The position numbers were made by a program, and so were the translations under genes. A stretch of 64,000 nt of DNA from Steinernema hermaphroditum (lineage: Eukaryota; Nematoda; Chromadorea; Rhabditida; Steinernematidae), in assembly GCA_030435675.1 (NCBI GenBank), contig CM059621.1, positions 13,206,001 through 13,270,000 on the forward strand, in the 5' to 3' direction. The notes under the pieces are model-generated. The model searched no databases and was not told where the DNA came from. It worked only from the letters and a program-made list of their open reading frames with translations. Each line of letters starts with the position of its first letter. The stretch's first letter is position 1. This document shows positions 1 to 11,900 of this stretch, piece by piece.

Positions 1-128
1 CGATCATTGCGCCACCAACGACGGCCGAGAACAACCGTTCACTCAACTCATTTCTGAGAGAGCGAGTGGACGACCTGGCTGATCACTGGGGACACAAATG
101 GAAGTCCCAGGTGGGCAGATGAAATCAA
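1..128 (+). repeat. Dispersed element R1, right-end fragment
   Basis: The window opens inside a copy of a repeat family seen at least nine times here. The conserved core runs from a CCAACGACGGCCGAGAAC-like block, through AGAGCGAGTGGACGACC, to a terminal GGACACAAATG-like end. The same core is at about 5075-5190, 58160-58277, 49650-49760 and 52571-52674 (plus strand) and at 3126-3186 and 24607-24680 (minus strand). The left part is cut by the window edge. Confidence 0.75.
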
Positions 129-1660
129 AAATTTGGAAATACCCATTTTGAGGTAGGATTCCATTTTGTCTCCGCGCTGCTTCCCATCACAAATTTTCAT
201 TCAAACAGAACAAATGCCAAGTGCAGCAACGGAGAGAAAACTCGTAAAAACAACCATTTTGCAAAGTTGCACTTTGTATTGATGTAGGTTGTTTTCACCT
301 TCCAAGACATGAATTTTGTTTTTCGAGCAAGAAACTGCACAAGTGCAACCGTTGATTACCGGAAAGTAACTTTGCAAAGAATTTCATTCATATTCTGCTC
401 GAATCTGCGTATTCTTAATGAATTGAAAAGCCCATCTGAAATTGAAAGCCCATTGAAAAGCCCATCATAGTTTACCCTCCGATACCCTCTTTTAGGTGAG
501 TAAATCTGTTAAACTTCTAATGTGTTAGGTCAGTGGTCGCTGTATTCTGTGACCCACAAAAATGCCGAACGCCCTATTCGACCACGAGTTCTTTGGCGAA
601 AACAACGATCGTCATTGTCACGTAATGGATGCACTCGGCCTTGTAAACGAAAATACATTTGCGGCAACCTGCCGAGTGCTGATTATGGCTATTTAGGGAA
701 GGTGTTTTCCCCTGGGAAGGATGCTAAGGGATTCGTATGTAATTGAGGGAGGCCATAGAGTCAGCGCCTGGGCCTCTCTCCACGACGATGTTCTATAGAA
801 GTGCATCTGGCATATAACACCTCATTTCCGCTAATAAACCAATGCACTTTGGCCGTTTTTGTGTTAGCGTCGCCTTCGTCTCTAAGACAGTTTCATTCCA
901 AAGCCAAGTAATTCTTTGGGTACTGATAAGAGTAAATCTGACGATAATGTAGTGGGAATAGCGCTGGAGATAGGCACATAACTACAGTGACGTGTAGGTG
1001 GATGAAGAAGTTTATCGAAAGGAAAACAAAGGTCACTTCCCCCTATTGCAATAAAGGGCTAACAAGTAGATAAGCAGTACTGAAAAAATGTATGAACCCA
1101 TGATGAAACCTAGTATGTGAAAGATGATCGAAGACTTGACGAAGATTGATCATCATTATTTAGGGTATAAATATGTATAGCATAGACGTAGAGATGAAGA
1201 TCTTTTGTGGCTATATTTCTGCAGCCGGCGATCAAAGACTACGTGGGCACGCATATGCCTAACCCTCCCAAAACGAAGATCAAGTTACAAGAGTTGTTTG
1301 TCAAGCGCTTCAAAATTCTTGGCCAGCTTCGAAGCCTTAAGCTACTCACGTAGAGTAAAGGGTAGAAGGGTGTAAGCTACAATCGAATAATAGGCGACAT
1401 GAATTGAGTTCTCACAAATTAGGAATGATTTGAAAAGAAGTTACCCTTTGTTTTTCCCGCAGGCACACTGGCCAGAGGCACCTTTTCTACAATAGGAACT
1501 TCCGCCTATTGGATCTGTTCGAAATGGAACAAACCTGATCATATCAAAAACTTTTGTTTTTTCCCGCTAAAACGTCATCCCACTCAAGAAAACAGGCGCC
1601 CCATTCCCCCAAAAGGATCGATCGATTGGAAAATCAATTGACTAACTAACGTTCACTTAC
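129..1660. other. Intergenic, no confident gene
   Basis: I see no gene here that I can support. The stretch contains one short open frame at 562-696 (listed separately) and an acceptor-like site near 1461 followed by about 59 open codons without a recognisable product. If the minus-strand exon at 1661-1771 is real, this stretch is part of its first intron. Confidence 0.4.
562..696 (+). CDS. Small unidentified ORF (44 aa)
   Basis: ATG at 562 opens a 44-codon frame ending in TAG at 694-696. It contains the stretch NALFDHEFFGENNDRHC, whose acidic and aromatic composition looks more protein-like than the surrounding frames. An acceptor-like TGTTAG lies just upstream (ending about 528) and an AATAAA lies near 834. 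I recognise no family, and there is no second exon that I can join. It may be chance or a gene remnant. Confidence 0.15.
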   Translation: MPNALFDHEFFGENNDRHCHVMDALGLVNENTFAATCRVLIMAI

Positions 1661-1771
1661 AAAAAACCATTCGTTCTCCTCCGCCTCGAACTCATCGTCG
1701 TCGAACCCATCCCAGCGCTGATCTTCTTCGATCATCCCGCTGCGACCAAACGAACTACTTCTGTGCTGCAT
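1661..1771 (-). CDS. Putative first coding exon of an unidentified gene
   Basis: ATG at 1771 opens exactly 37 codons that run into a strong GTAAGT donor (1655-1660) in phase 0. The peptide is very acidic, including DGFDDDEFEAEENEWFF, and is unlike a random ORF. The region immediately upstream on this strand (about 1780-2200) is GC-rich, as expected of a promoter. The gene would continue leftwards, through 1-1650 or beyond the window edge. A second acidic exon on the same strand at 8654-8824 also ends in phase 0, so both may be alternative first exons of one gene. No family is recognised. Confidence 0.4.
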
Positions 1772-4197
1772 CGGCACTTTGCGGCCTTTCCCGCCGGACG
1801 GCCGTCCCTCACCTCCCCTATTTCGACATCCCTTCGTCGAGCGCGCAAAACAACGCCTCAAGCACAAACTAGAACCCGCTTCCCCACTTTCGAATGTCCA
1901 TTTTTGCGTAAAAATATCAAAAAGTGCCGATCGATAGTTCATTGCTCGGCTCCGCGGCCCGACAACGCGAAGTTCGTGGCGGAGAGCCCCGCGGCGCACA
2001 AACGACACAACGCGAAAACGCAAAATACACTCAGAGGCGCACAACGCACGGCGACGCTTCGGGACAGCGAAGGGGAGGCAGCCCGGACGCAGCGCGCTGG
2101 CGACGGAGGGCGCAGGCGCCGAGAGATTTCCAGTTTCCTATCACGTCATCACGCCGGGCGGAGTTTGTAGTGTGTGCTTTGTGTCCGCGGGCCACGATGT
2201 TGCACATGAGAGTGGAAGGCACAAGGATGTGTGAATGACTCTGATGCGCGCTCGGATATCTATTCTCAGATTTGGAAGATCTTATCTTTTGTTCTGAGCC
2301 ACAAGTGCGTTCTTTGATCTCTGATCATTGAACTTTAGGGACGTCGTTTTCTGCAGCATGTACACTTAGATTATTTAGTCCCAACAACAGCTAAAAAGTT
2401 TTGCTAAATTTAGTTGTTTAATTGGGTACATTCTTTTTTTTATATTTTTGTGTTTAACCGTTAAACCTTTGGAATTGTCCGTCTCCGATCGAGCTAAAAA
2501 TTTGGAAACTTGCAGATGGTAGCGGAAGTAGCACAAAGATATGTAAATGACGTTTACTTGTTCAATTTGATACATCCCTAAGTTTTAGATCTGTATATTT
2601 GGATTATGTGGAAATTCCTTCGCATAAGAACGATATATACTTTTCCAGTTTCGTTACTTTACAGGTGCTTATAAGAATGACGCATATCACCATTACTATA
2701 GCATTTCGTTGTTATAATGGTTATGTTTGTCTTAGGCGAAAACGCCGAATTGACTCCGATCGCATTGGGGTTTTTGAAGAATTTTTGTCCAATGATACCT
2801 GTCACCGATAACTTTTGGATTTAATTATATTTTTCTTGGAATTGTTCGCTGCGCGAGCCTTCCTAGAGGTTTTTGACAGATACAATACACGCAACACATT
2901 GAAATTTACTGTTCGAATTTTTAATGCTGCAAGCTTAGGTTTTATTTAAACAGCAATAAAAATCATAAGGCTTGAAAACCTCCTGACAGTTCCTGTTTCG
3001 CTGCTTTATAGGTTGTTAAAATGGTCGTGTTAACCGTAGGCGAAAACTCCCATCGCATTGGAACTTTTGAAGAATTTTTCTCACAGTTCAATGGCATTTC
3101 ATCGAGAGGCACATAATCAGTAACATTGAGATTTTTCTTTGTGTCAGCGGCGATTGGTCGGGTCGTCCACTCTAACTGAAACATTGAAGATGTCACAAAT
3201 TTAAATGGTAGTTTATCAGCATTATTGCACGTTCATGAAATTGGACGAAATCGCAAGGCAAAAGAGAAATATAGATTATATCGCTATGAGCCTTGCTGGA
3301 CATTTTTGACAGATGCAATAGTGTACTAAACATATTTCATTTTACTGATCAATATCATGAAGGCTTAGGTTTTATTTAAACGTTTTGTCTGATAAGAAAA
3401 TTAAAACCTCTTGACCAGAGATGGGAACGAGTTCGAAACTCGTTTACTGTTTCTGACCAACCTTATAAAGTTATCAGTTCTTCAGTCGCATACGGTCATT
3501 TGTTAATAAATCTGTCGCACAGACCCTTTTGCGAATCTCACGCGTTTCATTCAAGACCTGGCCTTGAAACAAACCGACGGTTATTACCGCTCTTGTGTGA
3601 ACACATCGATGGTTCATCAAGCTTTCTTCATAGGCTAATCTACAGAAACGTGAAGGTTTTGCTGGTGATTGAAACAAACTCCCCGGACAATGTAATATAC
3701 AAGTTATTTAGTATGCATCGGACGATCTTCGGTCCTTGGTAGACATTGTTGAGCAATGTCCAACGGAAAGCTTGATTTGCTTTTTTTTGCTAGATTTCAC
3801 TCCGAAGTCTTTGGAGAAGGTGACTTAGACTATTCGAGACAATACCGTACTTATGGCGGCAAGTAGTAAAGTTAACTTCCTGAGCGCTGAATTGATCTGA
3901 GCGCATTTATAGTTGACCTTTTCTGCGAGTGCGTTCATCGAACGTTGTGTGTAAGGATGAAACACTACTGTTCAAAACAAGGGTGCATCGTCACTTTTGC
4001 CCACTTTCATTAGTGTGCTAGAGTACAGTTACGATCTACAGAGCTACAAGAAAGTTCTGTGAAATGAAAATAGTATTTTTACGATAGATCAATGACACAT
4101 CAAAATCGTGAGACAAACTACAGTACCTTATTCAGCTCGCAAAATTACATACATATATCCCAAATATCAGTGATCTCTCTTCGGGCAGTCTATTTGC
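1772..4197. other. Intergenic; GC-rich block then AT-rich DNA
   Basis: About 1780-2200 is a GC-rich block with open frames on both strands, which I read as compositional rather than coding; it is the likely promoter of the exon at 1661-1771. From 2250 to 4197 I see AT-rich DNA with two similar segments (about 2940-3080 and 3365-3420, sharing the string TTAGGTTTTATTTAAAC) and an R1 fragment, and no supportable gene. Confidence 0.45.
3126..3186 (-). repeat. R1 fragment
   Basis: Read on the minus strand this is the R1 tail: AGAGTGGACGACCCGACC followed by a diverged GACACAAAG end. It is only about 60 bp, so it is a relic. Confidence 0.5.
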
Positions 4198-4297
4198 GCA
4201 AATAGCGTCCATCGGATTCAGATCCAAGGAGTTGGACGGTGAAATATCTTTGGTTCTCGATGGCAAAAAAAATTCACAGAACTTTCCGGTCACCCTA
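4198..4297 (-). mobile_element. Mariner-type deletion relic, copy 1
   Basis: On the minus strand the segment begins with an AGGGTGACCGGAAAGTTCTGTG terminus-like block (4275-4296) and continues into a frame reading SNSLDLNPMDAI. That resembles the SPDLNPMD motif around the last catalytic residue of mariner transposases. The terminus is joined almost directly to this motif, so the interior is deleted. A second copy lies at 4515-5251. Assignment to mariner rests on one motif and the terminal block. Confidence 0.4.
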
Positions 4298-4514
4298 TTT
4301 GCGGTTAATTTCCTTCATTAAAAAAATTAACCGCAGTTGGAGAACATGGCACCAGTTTCCTTGCTCAAAGGACATTCTGGAAACATCCCGTTGAGTTTTA
4401 TTTTAGCTTCACTATAAATCGGGCTTCAAATAAACATAGCTCCTGGTTTATCAAGCGCTTTATTCCCTATCGAATAACACAAACGGATTCAATTCCTATC
4501 AATTATATTATGAT

Positions 4515-5251
4515 ATGAATTCCTCAGCCAGTTCGCGCAAATTAATGAAATTGTTGTGTCCTACGAGGATGTCGTCTTCCCCACCGGGGAAAAATGGTAC
4601 CAGAGACTTTACCAGGCCTTCTTCTCCGGCACGTACCAAATTGCGTCCATCGGATTCAGATCCGACGAGTTGGACGGTCAAATATCATTACATTTACATT
4701 TACTCTTGAATCAATGACATTCGTCATGCAAGATATCTCATAATGCTCAAAGGAGAACTGTATATCACCGTAGTAGCTGCTGATCTTCTTTCTTCGGCGC
4801 AGAGCGCGACGTCCGAATTGAAGACAGCTATCCCATCAATGTGCGCGGGCTTCGAAGCGACAAAGAGGCTGTATGCAGAACATGCGCGGTGGTGGAGCAT
4901 AAAAGGCGACGTGGAGTCCCGTCTTCGGTGCGGTTGACGGAGCAGACTTCGGAGTTGGGGCGATTCTTCAGCTTGAGTGGACGGCGCAGGTGGTCGGGTG
5001 ATGCTGACGGTCTTCTTGGCGAGATATAATTCGGCTTACGTTTCACGCCAGCCACGACGGATTGGAACGGGGCGATCATTGTGCCAACAACGACGGCCGA
5101 GAACAACCGCTTACTCAACTCATTCCGCTCAGACAGCCTCAGAGAGAGCGAGTGGACGACCCGACCGATCGCTGGGAACACAAATGAAAGACCGGTCAAA
5201 TATCCTTGGTTCTTATTGGCAAAAAATTCACAGAACTTTCTGGTCACCCTG
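4515..5251 (-). mobile_element. Mariner-type deletion relic, copy 2, split by R1
   Basis: This is the same relic as 4198-4297: SNSSDLNPMDAIW on the minus strand (about 4640-4675) and a terminal block with CAGGGTGACCAGAAAGTTCTG at 5231-5251, followed by TA. A 507-bp R1 element (4687-5193) is inserted between the two, flanked by identical 11-bp copies of GGTCAAATATC (4676-4686 and 5194-5204). Removing the insert restores co-linearity with copy 1. The left limit (4515) is approximate. Confidence 0.45.
4687..5193 (+). mobile_element. Dispersed element R1, near-complete copy with 11-bp TSD
   Basis: This about 507-bp insertion is flanked by an exact 11-bp direct repeat. It starts near ACATTTACATTTACTCTTGA (a start shared with the copy ending at 38567 on the minus strand) and ends ACACAAATGAAAGACC. 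I see no convincing terminal inverted repeats and no poly(A) tail. The minus strand is open through much of the copy and the related copy at 38.2-38.5 kb shares that frame, but I recognise no protein. The class (SINE-like, MITE or other) is undetermined. Confidence 0.6.
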
Positions 5252-5929
5252 TACAGGTTTGGTAATGTAATGTTATAAAAATGGGCTATCAATATTGGCC
5301 GCAATGGAATCGATTTCAAAATGCCTCCAGCGAATATTTCAATTCTGTCAGAATTCCATTGCTCCGTGCGCGATTCACCGGTATGGGTGGATGCTCTTCA
5401 AAATGGAAAAACGGCAAATGCTTGTCATTTACGAGATCTGGCAAAAGTATCTGGGTAGGCTATCATATAATTCATCCTGCATGGCGCAATGCCATTGAAT
5501 CGAACAGATAATCTGTGCAAAACGACGAACGTTCGTCGAGAGTTTGCACTGGATGTGAAACAGCGTAATCTACATCCTATTGTACCTAGCGCGGTACCTT
5601 CTGTGTTTACAATGATGCGTTGCCTATTGACTCGACTATGTTGCACTCTAAAGCAGGTCAAGGCCGCGTGCAAAATCGAAAGCAAACATCACTTGTACGT
5701 GGGCGATTATTGCCGACATGAACACGGTTTCTGCATTTAAACCCGAAAATCAAAACTAAATATGCTAATCGACGATGTGTGCAAGCCTTGTGCAACGGTG
5801 TCACGTGCTTGTGCATTCTTTTTGTCCTTCTCTACACATTCAGGTGGATGAAAACGACTACTCTTAAGAGCCGAAAGCCGTTTGTAAAGCTTGTGATATG
5901 TATTCACATTTTACGGGTTTATACTCATG

Positions 5930-6003
5930 GATCACTGTGCCAAGGACGACCGCTTACCTGAGAGCGAGTGGACGACCTGACCGATCACCACAAATGAAAG
6001 GCG
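5930..6003 (+). repeat. R1 fragment
   Basis: It carries GAGAGCGAGTGGACGACC, then TGACCGATCA and CACAAATGAAAGGCG, which is the right end of R1 with small internal deletions. Confidence 0.5.
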
Positions 6004-6539
6004 ATCTGTGAATGCTTTAACCTCGCAGTTTCGTTAGCGATAAAGTTTCTACGTTTGAAATCTGCGAGAAATAAAAAAATTGGTTTCAAGCCAAAAGAAA
6101 CCGACTTTACGATGTGCAAAAGGACGTGAATAAGAAGAAACTTTCAGGTCTTTTGTACAACAGATCTGGAAGCTGCTTGAACGGATTTTTTGTACTGCTT
6201 TCTGCATGCTTTAAGAGCAATGCAATGAAACTATGCCCAAAAACTCGTGTTGCGGTGGCGAGCGGTCGGTCCCTCCGGTCGCTCTCTGAGTGTCTGGTCG
6301 GTCAGATGGCAAACCCCGTGGCAGTTGTGACTGTTCCGGCTTCCAGAGGGAATTGGGACACCCGGAAGCCGTAGTCCCACCACCGCTGACAACAAGATGT
6401 CCGACGTCAAGAATCCGGCCACGTGAGAAGTCATCCCGAAGGTCGCCGACGCTCTGAGGACGCCACCACCATCGAAGACGCAACTCCCGGACCATCAGAT
6501 TCGAGCACAGAAGCGTGCGCTGTGCCGCAAACGATGTTC

Positions 6540-6662
6540 CGCTCCTGAATCCGAAGATTTGCCGATTCCCAGAAGCCCCATGAAGCTCTCCGCCAACCAC
6601 CGGTTCGACATCTACGCCGCGCCAGGGATGAAGCCGTCTTCCAGACATCCTCTGTTTGTCTA
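6540..6662 (-). repeat. GC-rich dispersed segment related to 56984-57096
   Basis: Read on the minus strand this contains ACAGAGGATGTCT, ATGTCGAACCGG, GGTGG...GCTCTT-like sequence and CTGGGAATCGGC, in the same order as on the plus strand at 56984-57096. The flanks (6244-6420) contain a GGAAGCCGGAACAG block reminiscent of the TTCTGGGAGCCGG block that precedes R1 tails at 49660 and 58135. It therefore probably belongs to a longer R1-related element. Confidence 0.4.
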
Positions 6663-7826
6663 TTTTCGGTGTCGCGCAAGGCATAATGCCTTTGATTCGC
6701 GAAATAAAATCGTGAAATCGTGAAAAATTTGTTTACGTTTTAGTTTGTTACCGCTACTGGATCGCACCTACATCGAACGTCTCCACTTACTCGTACTGAG
6801 TAACTTTGAAAAAAGTTTCTACAAAGCTGAGGGCAACGAAAAACTTTGGAGCTTGGAATATAGTAATGTTGTTTGTCCTTTTCATCAGTTTGAACTCTTT
6901 GATATTTGACCGTGAACGAAGAATATGCAGGTCACTACAGGAAGTGCTCAAAAATCCCGAGAAATAAAACTTGACCCGACGATCCGACTCTGAGGACACA
7001 AATGGAACCGAAGGCAAAAAAATCGTGCCATGCCATGAATGCGAATCAACCAAAAATCGATATCAGACAGAAATAGATCATGGTTTAATCTGACCAGTGG
7101 TTATGGAATCAACGTAGGGGAGCAGCAGCAACCAGTATCGTGAATAATCTCGGCATTGACCATTGAAGATAACATTTGTTATGGCACAAAAAGGGCAATA
7201 TCACACCGTGTCGCAACTATAAATCACTTAGAGAAGAAAGTTTACCCGTGAAGTGTGACTACAGTATCTCGTGATGAATGGTCGTAGTTTGTGACGATGG
7301 GAACAACAATGCATTTCTGTTATAATACTTTACACCCGAAAAATTAAGATTACTGTAATTCTGTCAGCAAGATAAAATCTCTCAATAATGTGGCATGCTG
7401 TGAACGTATCTTAATGCAAGATTTTCATGAATCTCTACACAAAGAGGGTTTTAAATTAGTTGATAGAGACAAAGACAAAAAGTTATAAAGACTGATTGAT
7501 AAAGACAAAAGTTGATTGAGACAAAAATAGAGACAAAGTTTTTCGAGATCGTGTGGGATCAATGTATCTCAGTCGGTTGGTTGCTTTTGCCGAGCACAGC
7601 TTACTATTAACACAACAAAGTGAAACGGTAAGAAGACCTGATGATCTCTACAACAAAACAAAACACATAGAGGCACATGCTCAGAGAATCGTAGAAACTA
7701 CAGAAAGTGTTTTATTTTCATTACCTCACAGTACAGTAGGAGAGATTCCAATGTAAAATCTTCCAAAGAAATATCATCAAGATTTGCAAAAATTATTACA
7801 ACTGAGAGAAAGGTAGTAATAATAAA

Positions 7827-7981
7827 CAGAATGGTCCAAAAAAGGCACCTAGATAGACATCTGGAATGTTATTTTCGTGATCATCCAAGCGTCAGATCGG
7901 TCGGAAAATGACAAAAAGCGACCGATCTCACCGGTCTGAATGCCTTGCTTGGCATTTCTTTCCTTTGTTTGGACCACCCTG
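7827..7981. mobile_element. Possible mariner-type MITE (155 bp)
   Basis: The left end CAGAATGGTCCAAA (7827-7840) and the right end TTTGGACCACCCTG (7968-7981) are imperfect inverted repeats. CAGGGTGGTCC resembles known mariner termini, and TA follows the right end. No clear TA precedes the left end, so the boundary is uncertain. Confidence 0.25.
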
Positions 7982-8653
7982 TAAAACCAAAGAACACATT
8001 GATCTATTAATCACTGATCTCCTTTATGATATGCAACAGATACCCAAACAAACATACAAAAATATAATTTAGATATTATGCATTTCTGATATCAAAATTC
8101 AGATTGGTGACAATTTCCCATATGCAAAAATTGGTTTAAAAAATTTGGTGCTATTAATGCACCGTATCCTTGATAATTCGCTTTAATAAGCCATAATTCC
8201 CAAGTGTCAGATGCCGATCGAGCTCAGACTGGCACGTCCTTTGTCAATTGAAACGCGTTTGATAGCGCACGGCCTCTTTTGTAAATTACATTTTATCGGC
8301 GTTTGTGCTCAACTATCACTCCTCACGTGCCTTGCTCAAACACTGTCGCCCGATTGTTTATTGTCTTCATTGTTTACAGACTGGCCATACCAGTCGTTCC
8401 ACCTCACTGACTTCTCACCGTCGTCGGTGATTGATGTCTGTAGCCTCTGTTGCGTCTGGCGGATTTTGTTAAATAACCCACTTTGCTCTCTGGAGTTGAT
8501 CGATTGTCGCTCGGAAAAACGAGGCGTTTTATGGGCGATACGTGCATTTTGTCACTATACAAAAGAGGGTGATTCATGTCTATACAAGAGATATTCTCCA
8601 GCAATGCATCGTTTTAAATTGTAAATCTAACAGAAAAATCTAAAACGACTCAC

Positions 8654-8824
8654 CTCTTCGTCGGTTCTTTCCACGTCCACTTCCATCTCCGAGTCGGCAG
8701 ACACTTGAGGCCGCGCTCTGGACATGCCTAACAGAGGTGTAGGCTGAACTATGACGGGCTGAGGCCGATTCTGGTTGAGAAGGAGGAGTAAGTAAGCCTC
8801 CCGAGAGGAGAAGGGCGATTGCAT
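8654..8824 (-). CDS. Putative coding exon, acidic, unidentified gene
   Basis: The frame from ATG 8824 gives 57 codons ending exactly at a GTGAGT donor (8648-8653) in phase 0. The same frame is open back to an acceptor-like CTTTTAG at 8912-8914, so the exon could instead be internal, 8654-8911. The peptide has a Leu run (YLLLLLNQNRPQP) and an acidic end (SDSEMEV-like, then ERTDEE). The upstream DNA (about 8950-9100) is GC-rich. It resembles the exon at 1661-1771 in strand, phase and acidity. No family recognised. Confidence 0.4.
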
Positions 8825-8911
8825 CTCCTCGGGTGGTGTGAGTGCCGCCCTTCCGCGAGAACTAAATGCGTTCTCCGCTGTAGTTTGTGTGGAACACGAT
8901 GTGCCCACCAC

Positions 8912-11900
8912 CTAAAAGTGTTGTTATTTTACTGGAAAAGGGAGTCATCGTCGGACGATGCACGGATCCCCGCTCATTCGAGCTGCAAGCATGACGCACG
9001 AGGCTGGAGTTTACAGTTTGTGCGCTCCCCCGCCGCGATGTTGCAGCTCTGTGTGTTCTTGTGCCCACTTTGTGCCCCGCTCTCTCTCTCTTGAGTACCG
9101 AAAATCAAAGTTGAGAAGGTCACGTGGATTGCGGCGTGTCAGCAAAGAACAGTGGAACGGGGCAAGGAGGGAGCCGGAATCGTGTCAAGACTTTTTGAAG
9201 GGACTGTTGGGGAACGGACTCGATCGGGCAGAAAGAAAGTGTTGTGAAGCACAAAGTACATACATCGGACTTTGCCGGCTCCCGGAATTTGAGTTATAGT
9301 TTAAAACTGTGCACTCTAAGAACAGCTGTAGTTATGGCAATTGGGGTCATTAAGTGATGGGTCTTGTGTCGTTGTGTTAGATCTTGATCAAATTATTCTT
9401 AGGATTCTTAGGCTTTCATGTCCGGTCACCAAGAAAGGAAATGAAGCGAATTGGGGTACACTTCTAGTCCACATCAGCACCATGAAAACATGAGTACTCA
9501 GGTGAGTTTGTTAAGTGCACATTTTGCTCGCCTTCTTATCAAACCCGGAACAACAATACACTAGGAACTACTCGAATGCACGTAGTAATTGGAAGGTCAC
9601 ATGGTTGCCCGTGATGATAATACGATGCGAAAAAGAAAGTAAACGAGCATGGAAGGCATATGCTGTTCGACAGAGGTGATCTTGAACACTTCATTGGTTC
9701 ACTGGAGAGAGAGACAATCCTCCTTCCTGTAACAAGACGTCAAGACACGATTCTTTAAAGGATTTTAAACTGCCCACGTGATCAATGATGGGGTTTGAGA
9801 TCCGAAATTTCGAGGTTTTGGACATCGAGATCGAGAGTCGGCGACATTTCAAACGAGACCCGTCATTGCACGGGATGAATACAAGGAAACCACAATTGAA
9901 CTTTACCTGAATATTCGAAGTTTACGGTCAGGCTCATCGACCAACTGTCGGTGCCAACATTAAGAACTATGCACTAGTTTTGAGGAATTTGTCACTTTCG
10001 AAAAATAAAAATATTTTTCGGACGCCACACAATATTTTTCTGCTTAGAGGCCTTTTATGACCTTTATGACCATGACCTTTTATGGGAAATATTACAGTTA
10101 TTTGGAGATCATAACGATAAAGAAGCGTGACGATTTTTATATTTGAAGAAATATATTTCTAAGAAACAAGAAAATTCTAGGTATGTGCCCTAGGCCGGAG
10201 CCTCAGACGATCTGGGTGGGGCTTTTCCGGATCTCATGCGGAATGAATCAAGTGGAGAGAGGCAATCCTTTGGATTTTGATTTCGTACTGCCGTGTCGCC
10301 TCACTAAGAGATCACACCACTGTCCTCTATAATATTCACTATTCGAAAAGTAAACGTCTGATTTTCCTAAAATTTCATTTCTTAAAAACGTGTACCTTCA
10401 AAGCGTTTCATCTGATAAATAGCCAACTGATCACATGAAACATTGCCGCCACAACACGTGTGACTGATGCAACATTTACCCACATTACAACACCGTTTAT
10501 CTGAAAACGCATCTCGAGAGGCGTGGAACTGTTCATCGGTAAGGGACACGAAACTAATACGAACGACGGTATTCACCAATAAACAGAGGCCAAAAGAGGC
10601 AAAACGATGAGTTCTCTCGGCTGGGTGGAAAAACTGCGACGAGCGCGCAAAGTTCAGGCAATATCGCCGACACAATGAGACCTCTTCTTGTTGTTGTGAC
10701 GCTGGATCAGACAAACATGTTGAGAACCTGGTGTAAACCTGTCCTGGGCAACGATAGCAGTAAACAATCAGGCAAAAATACTCAAAATCTGATGGAATTT
10801 CAAGAAATCAAGGTTGTCCGAGTTGAGACAGTAAAGTTGGAAGAACTCACAAAATCAAGGCACAGGTCCTGTGGCTTTAATGCGCACGTGAGGCTCCGCC
10901 ACCCTGGGTAGTCTGTGTTTTTGGATGCACGAGGGTTGTGGTTTGTAGCTATACAATGGGGGTCAGCAATGCACAAAGCAAACACAGCTGAGGCAGAGAA
11001 TACAGTAGTTGGGGTTAGAGGCAGCTATAGACTAAATGGATTTGATGCCGGAACGCTGGATGTGTTCAAACTCGTGACAGCTTCCTTGTGACCGGCTGGG
11101 CGTCTTTTAATTGATGTTGTTTATTCTCCTTGGTTTAACACGGGCTTTGTCCGAAATTTATGATTTCTGCTTTTCAGGGATTGTGGTGTTGTATATCCTT
11201 CTGCTAATGTGAGGGAAATGTGTCTGATGTGCAATCCGATATAAGCGCACCATGTAGGAAACGAATGTGACGGAGATCGCATATCTCACTAAAAGATGCT
11301 TATTAAAAAAGGCGCTCTCTAAATAATTAAAGTCTAAAGAATTAATATTCCGTGTGGGCGAACACACATGATCGTTCTTTACTAGGATCTGATCTGCACA
11401 GCCCTATTTCATTCGGTTCGAATGCAGCATTTTAAACGAATTTCGGAGTGAAGTATTGTAGTACCAGTTATGAGAAGTTTTGCAAGGAAAATTTAACAAA
11501 AAAAATTAACACATATCCCGACCTCATGAATAAATTAATGCGCTGGCACCTTGAGATTGCGAGGTGATATATGGGCTACCGACGGTATTAATTGTGCGAT
11601 GAACTGCCTTCAACCACCTATTCTAAACAAAAATTAAAGCAAATTGCTTGGCTCGTTTTATTATCACACATAATTTGTGTTGCATGCTGATACGACACGG
11701 CGAACAATTCCAAGTATAACAACTGCTGCAAATTGCAGGCAAAAATTAAAATAAAAATAAATTGCTATTCCATTCGGTTTTACGGTTCCGTTCTGAGCTT
11801 CTCCACAAAAAACAAAAAAGATCAATTGCAAAAATCAGCTTTTAGGAAGCTTTCCATTCATTGACCAAAAATTCAAATTGATAGTTGCTTTTGGATAGCA

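Larger units (their letters stand above)
5252..8653. other. Intergenic, repeat debris, no confident gene
   Basis: It contains an R1 fragment (5930-6003), a GC-rich repeat segment (6540-6662) and a possible MITE (7827-7981). Open frames at 5281-5511 and 5489-5740 are short, overlap each other and show no motif. The rest is AT-rich with no feature I can name. Confidence 0.4.

Noticed and set aside
1763..2170. Overlapping 132- and 135-codon frames on both strands
   Set aside because: A GC-rich block opens all frames; only the 1661-1771 exon has a start, a donor and a biased composition.
4515..4709. Plus-strand frame with FPTGEKWYQRLYQAFFSGTY
   Set aside because: It looked like a gene exon, but the opposite strand carries the DLNPMD transposase motif beside a mariner-type terminus, and the same segment is duplicated at 4198-4297.
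4828..5319. 163-codon minus-strand frame
   Set aside because: Runs through the R1 element, its flank and the mariner relic, so it cannot be one gene; a partly conserved R1 frame in it is noted but not recognised.
6211..6684. 157-codon minus-strand frame
   Set aside because: Lies in R1-related GC-rich repeat sequence and has no recognisable domain.
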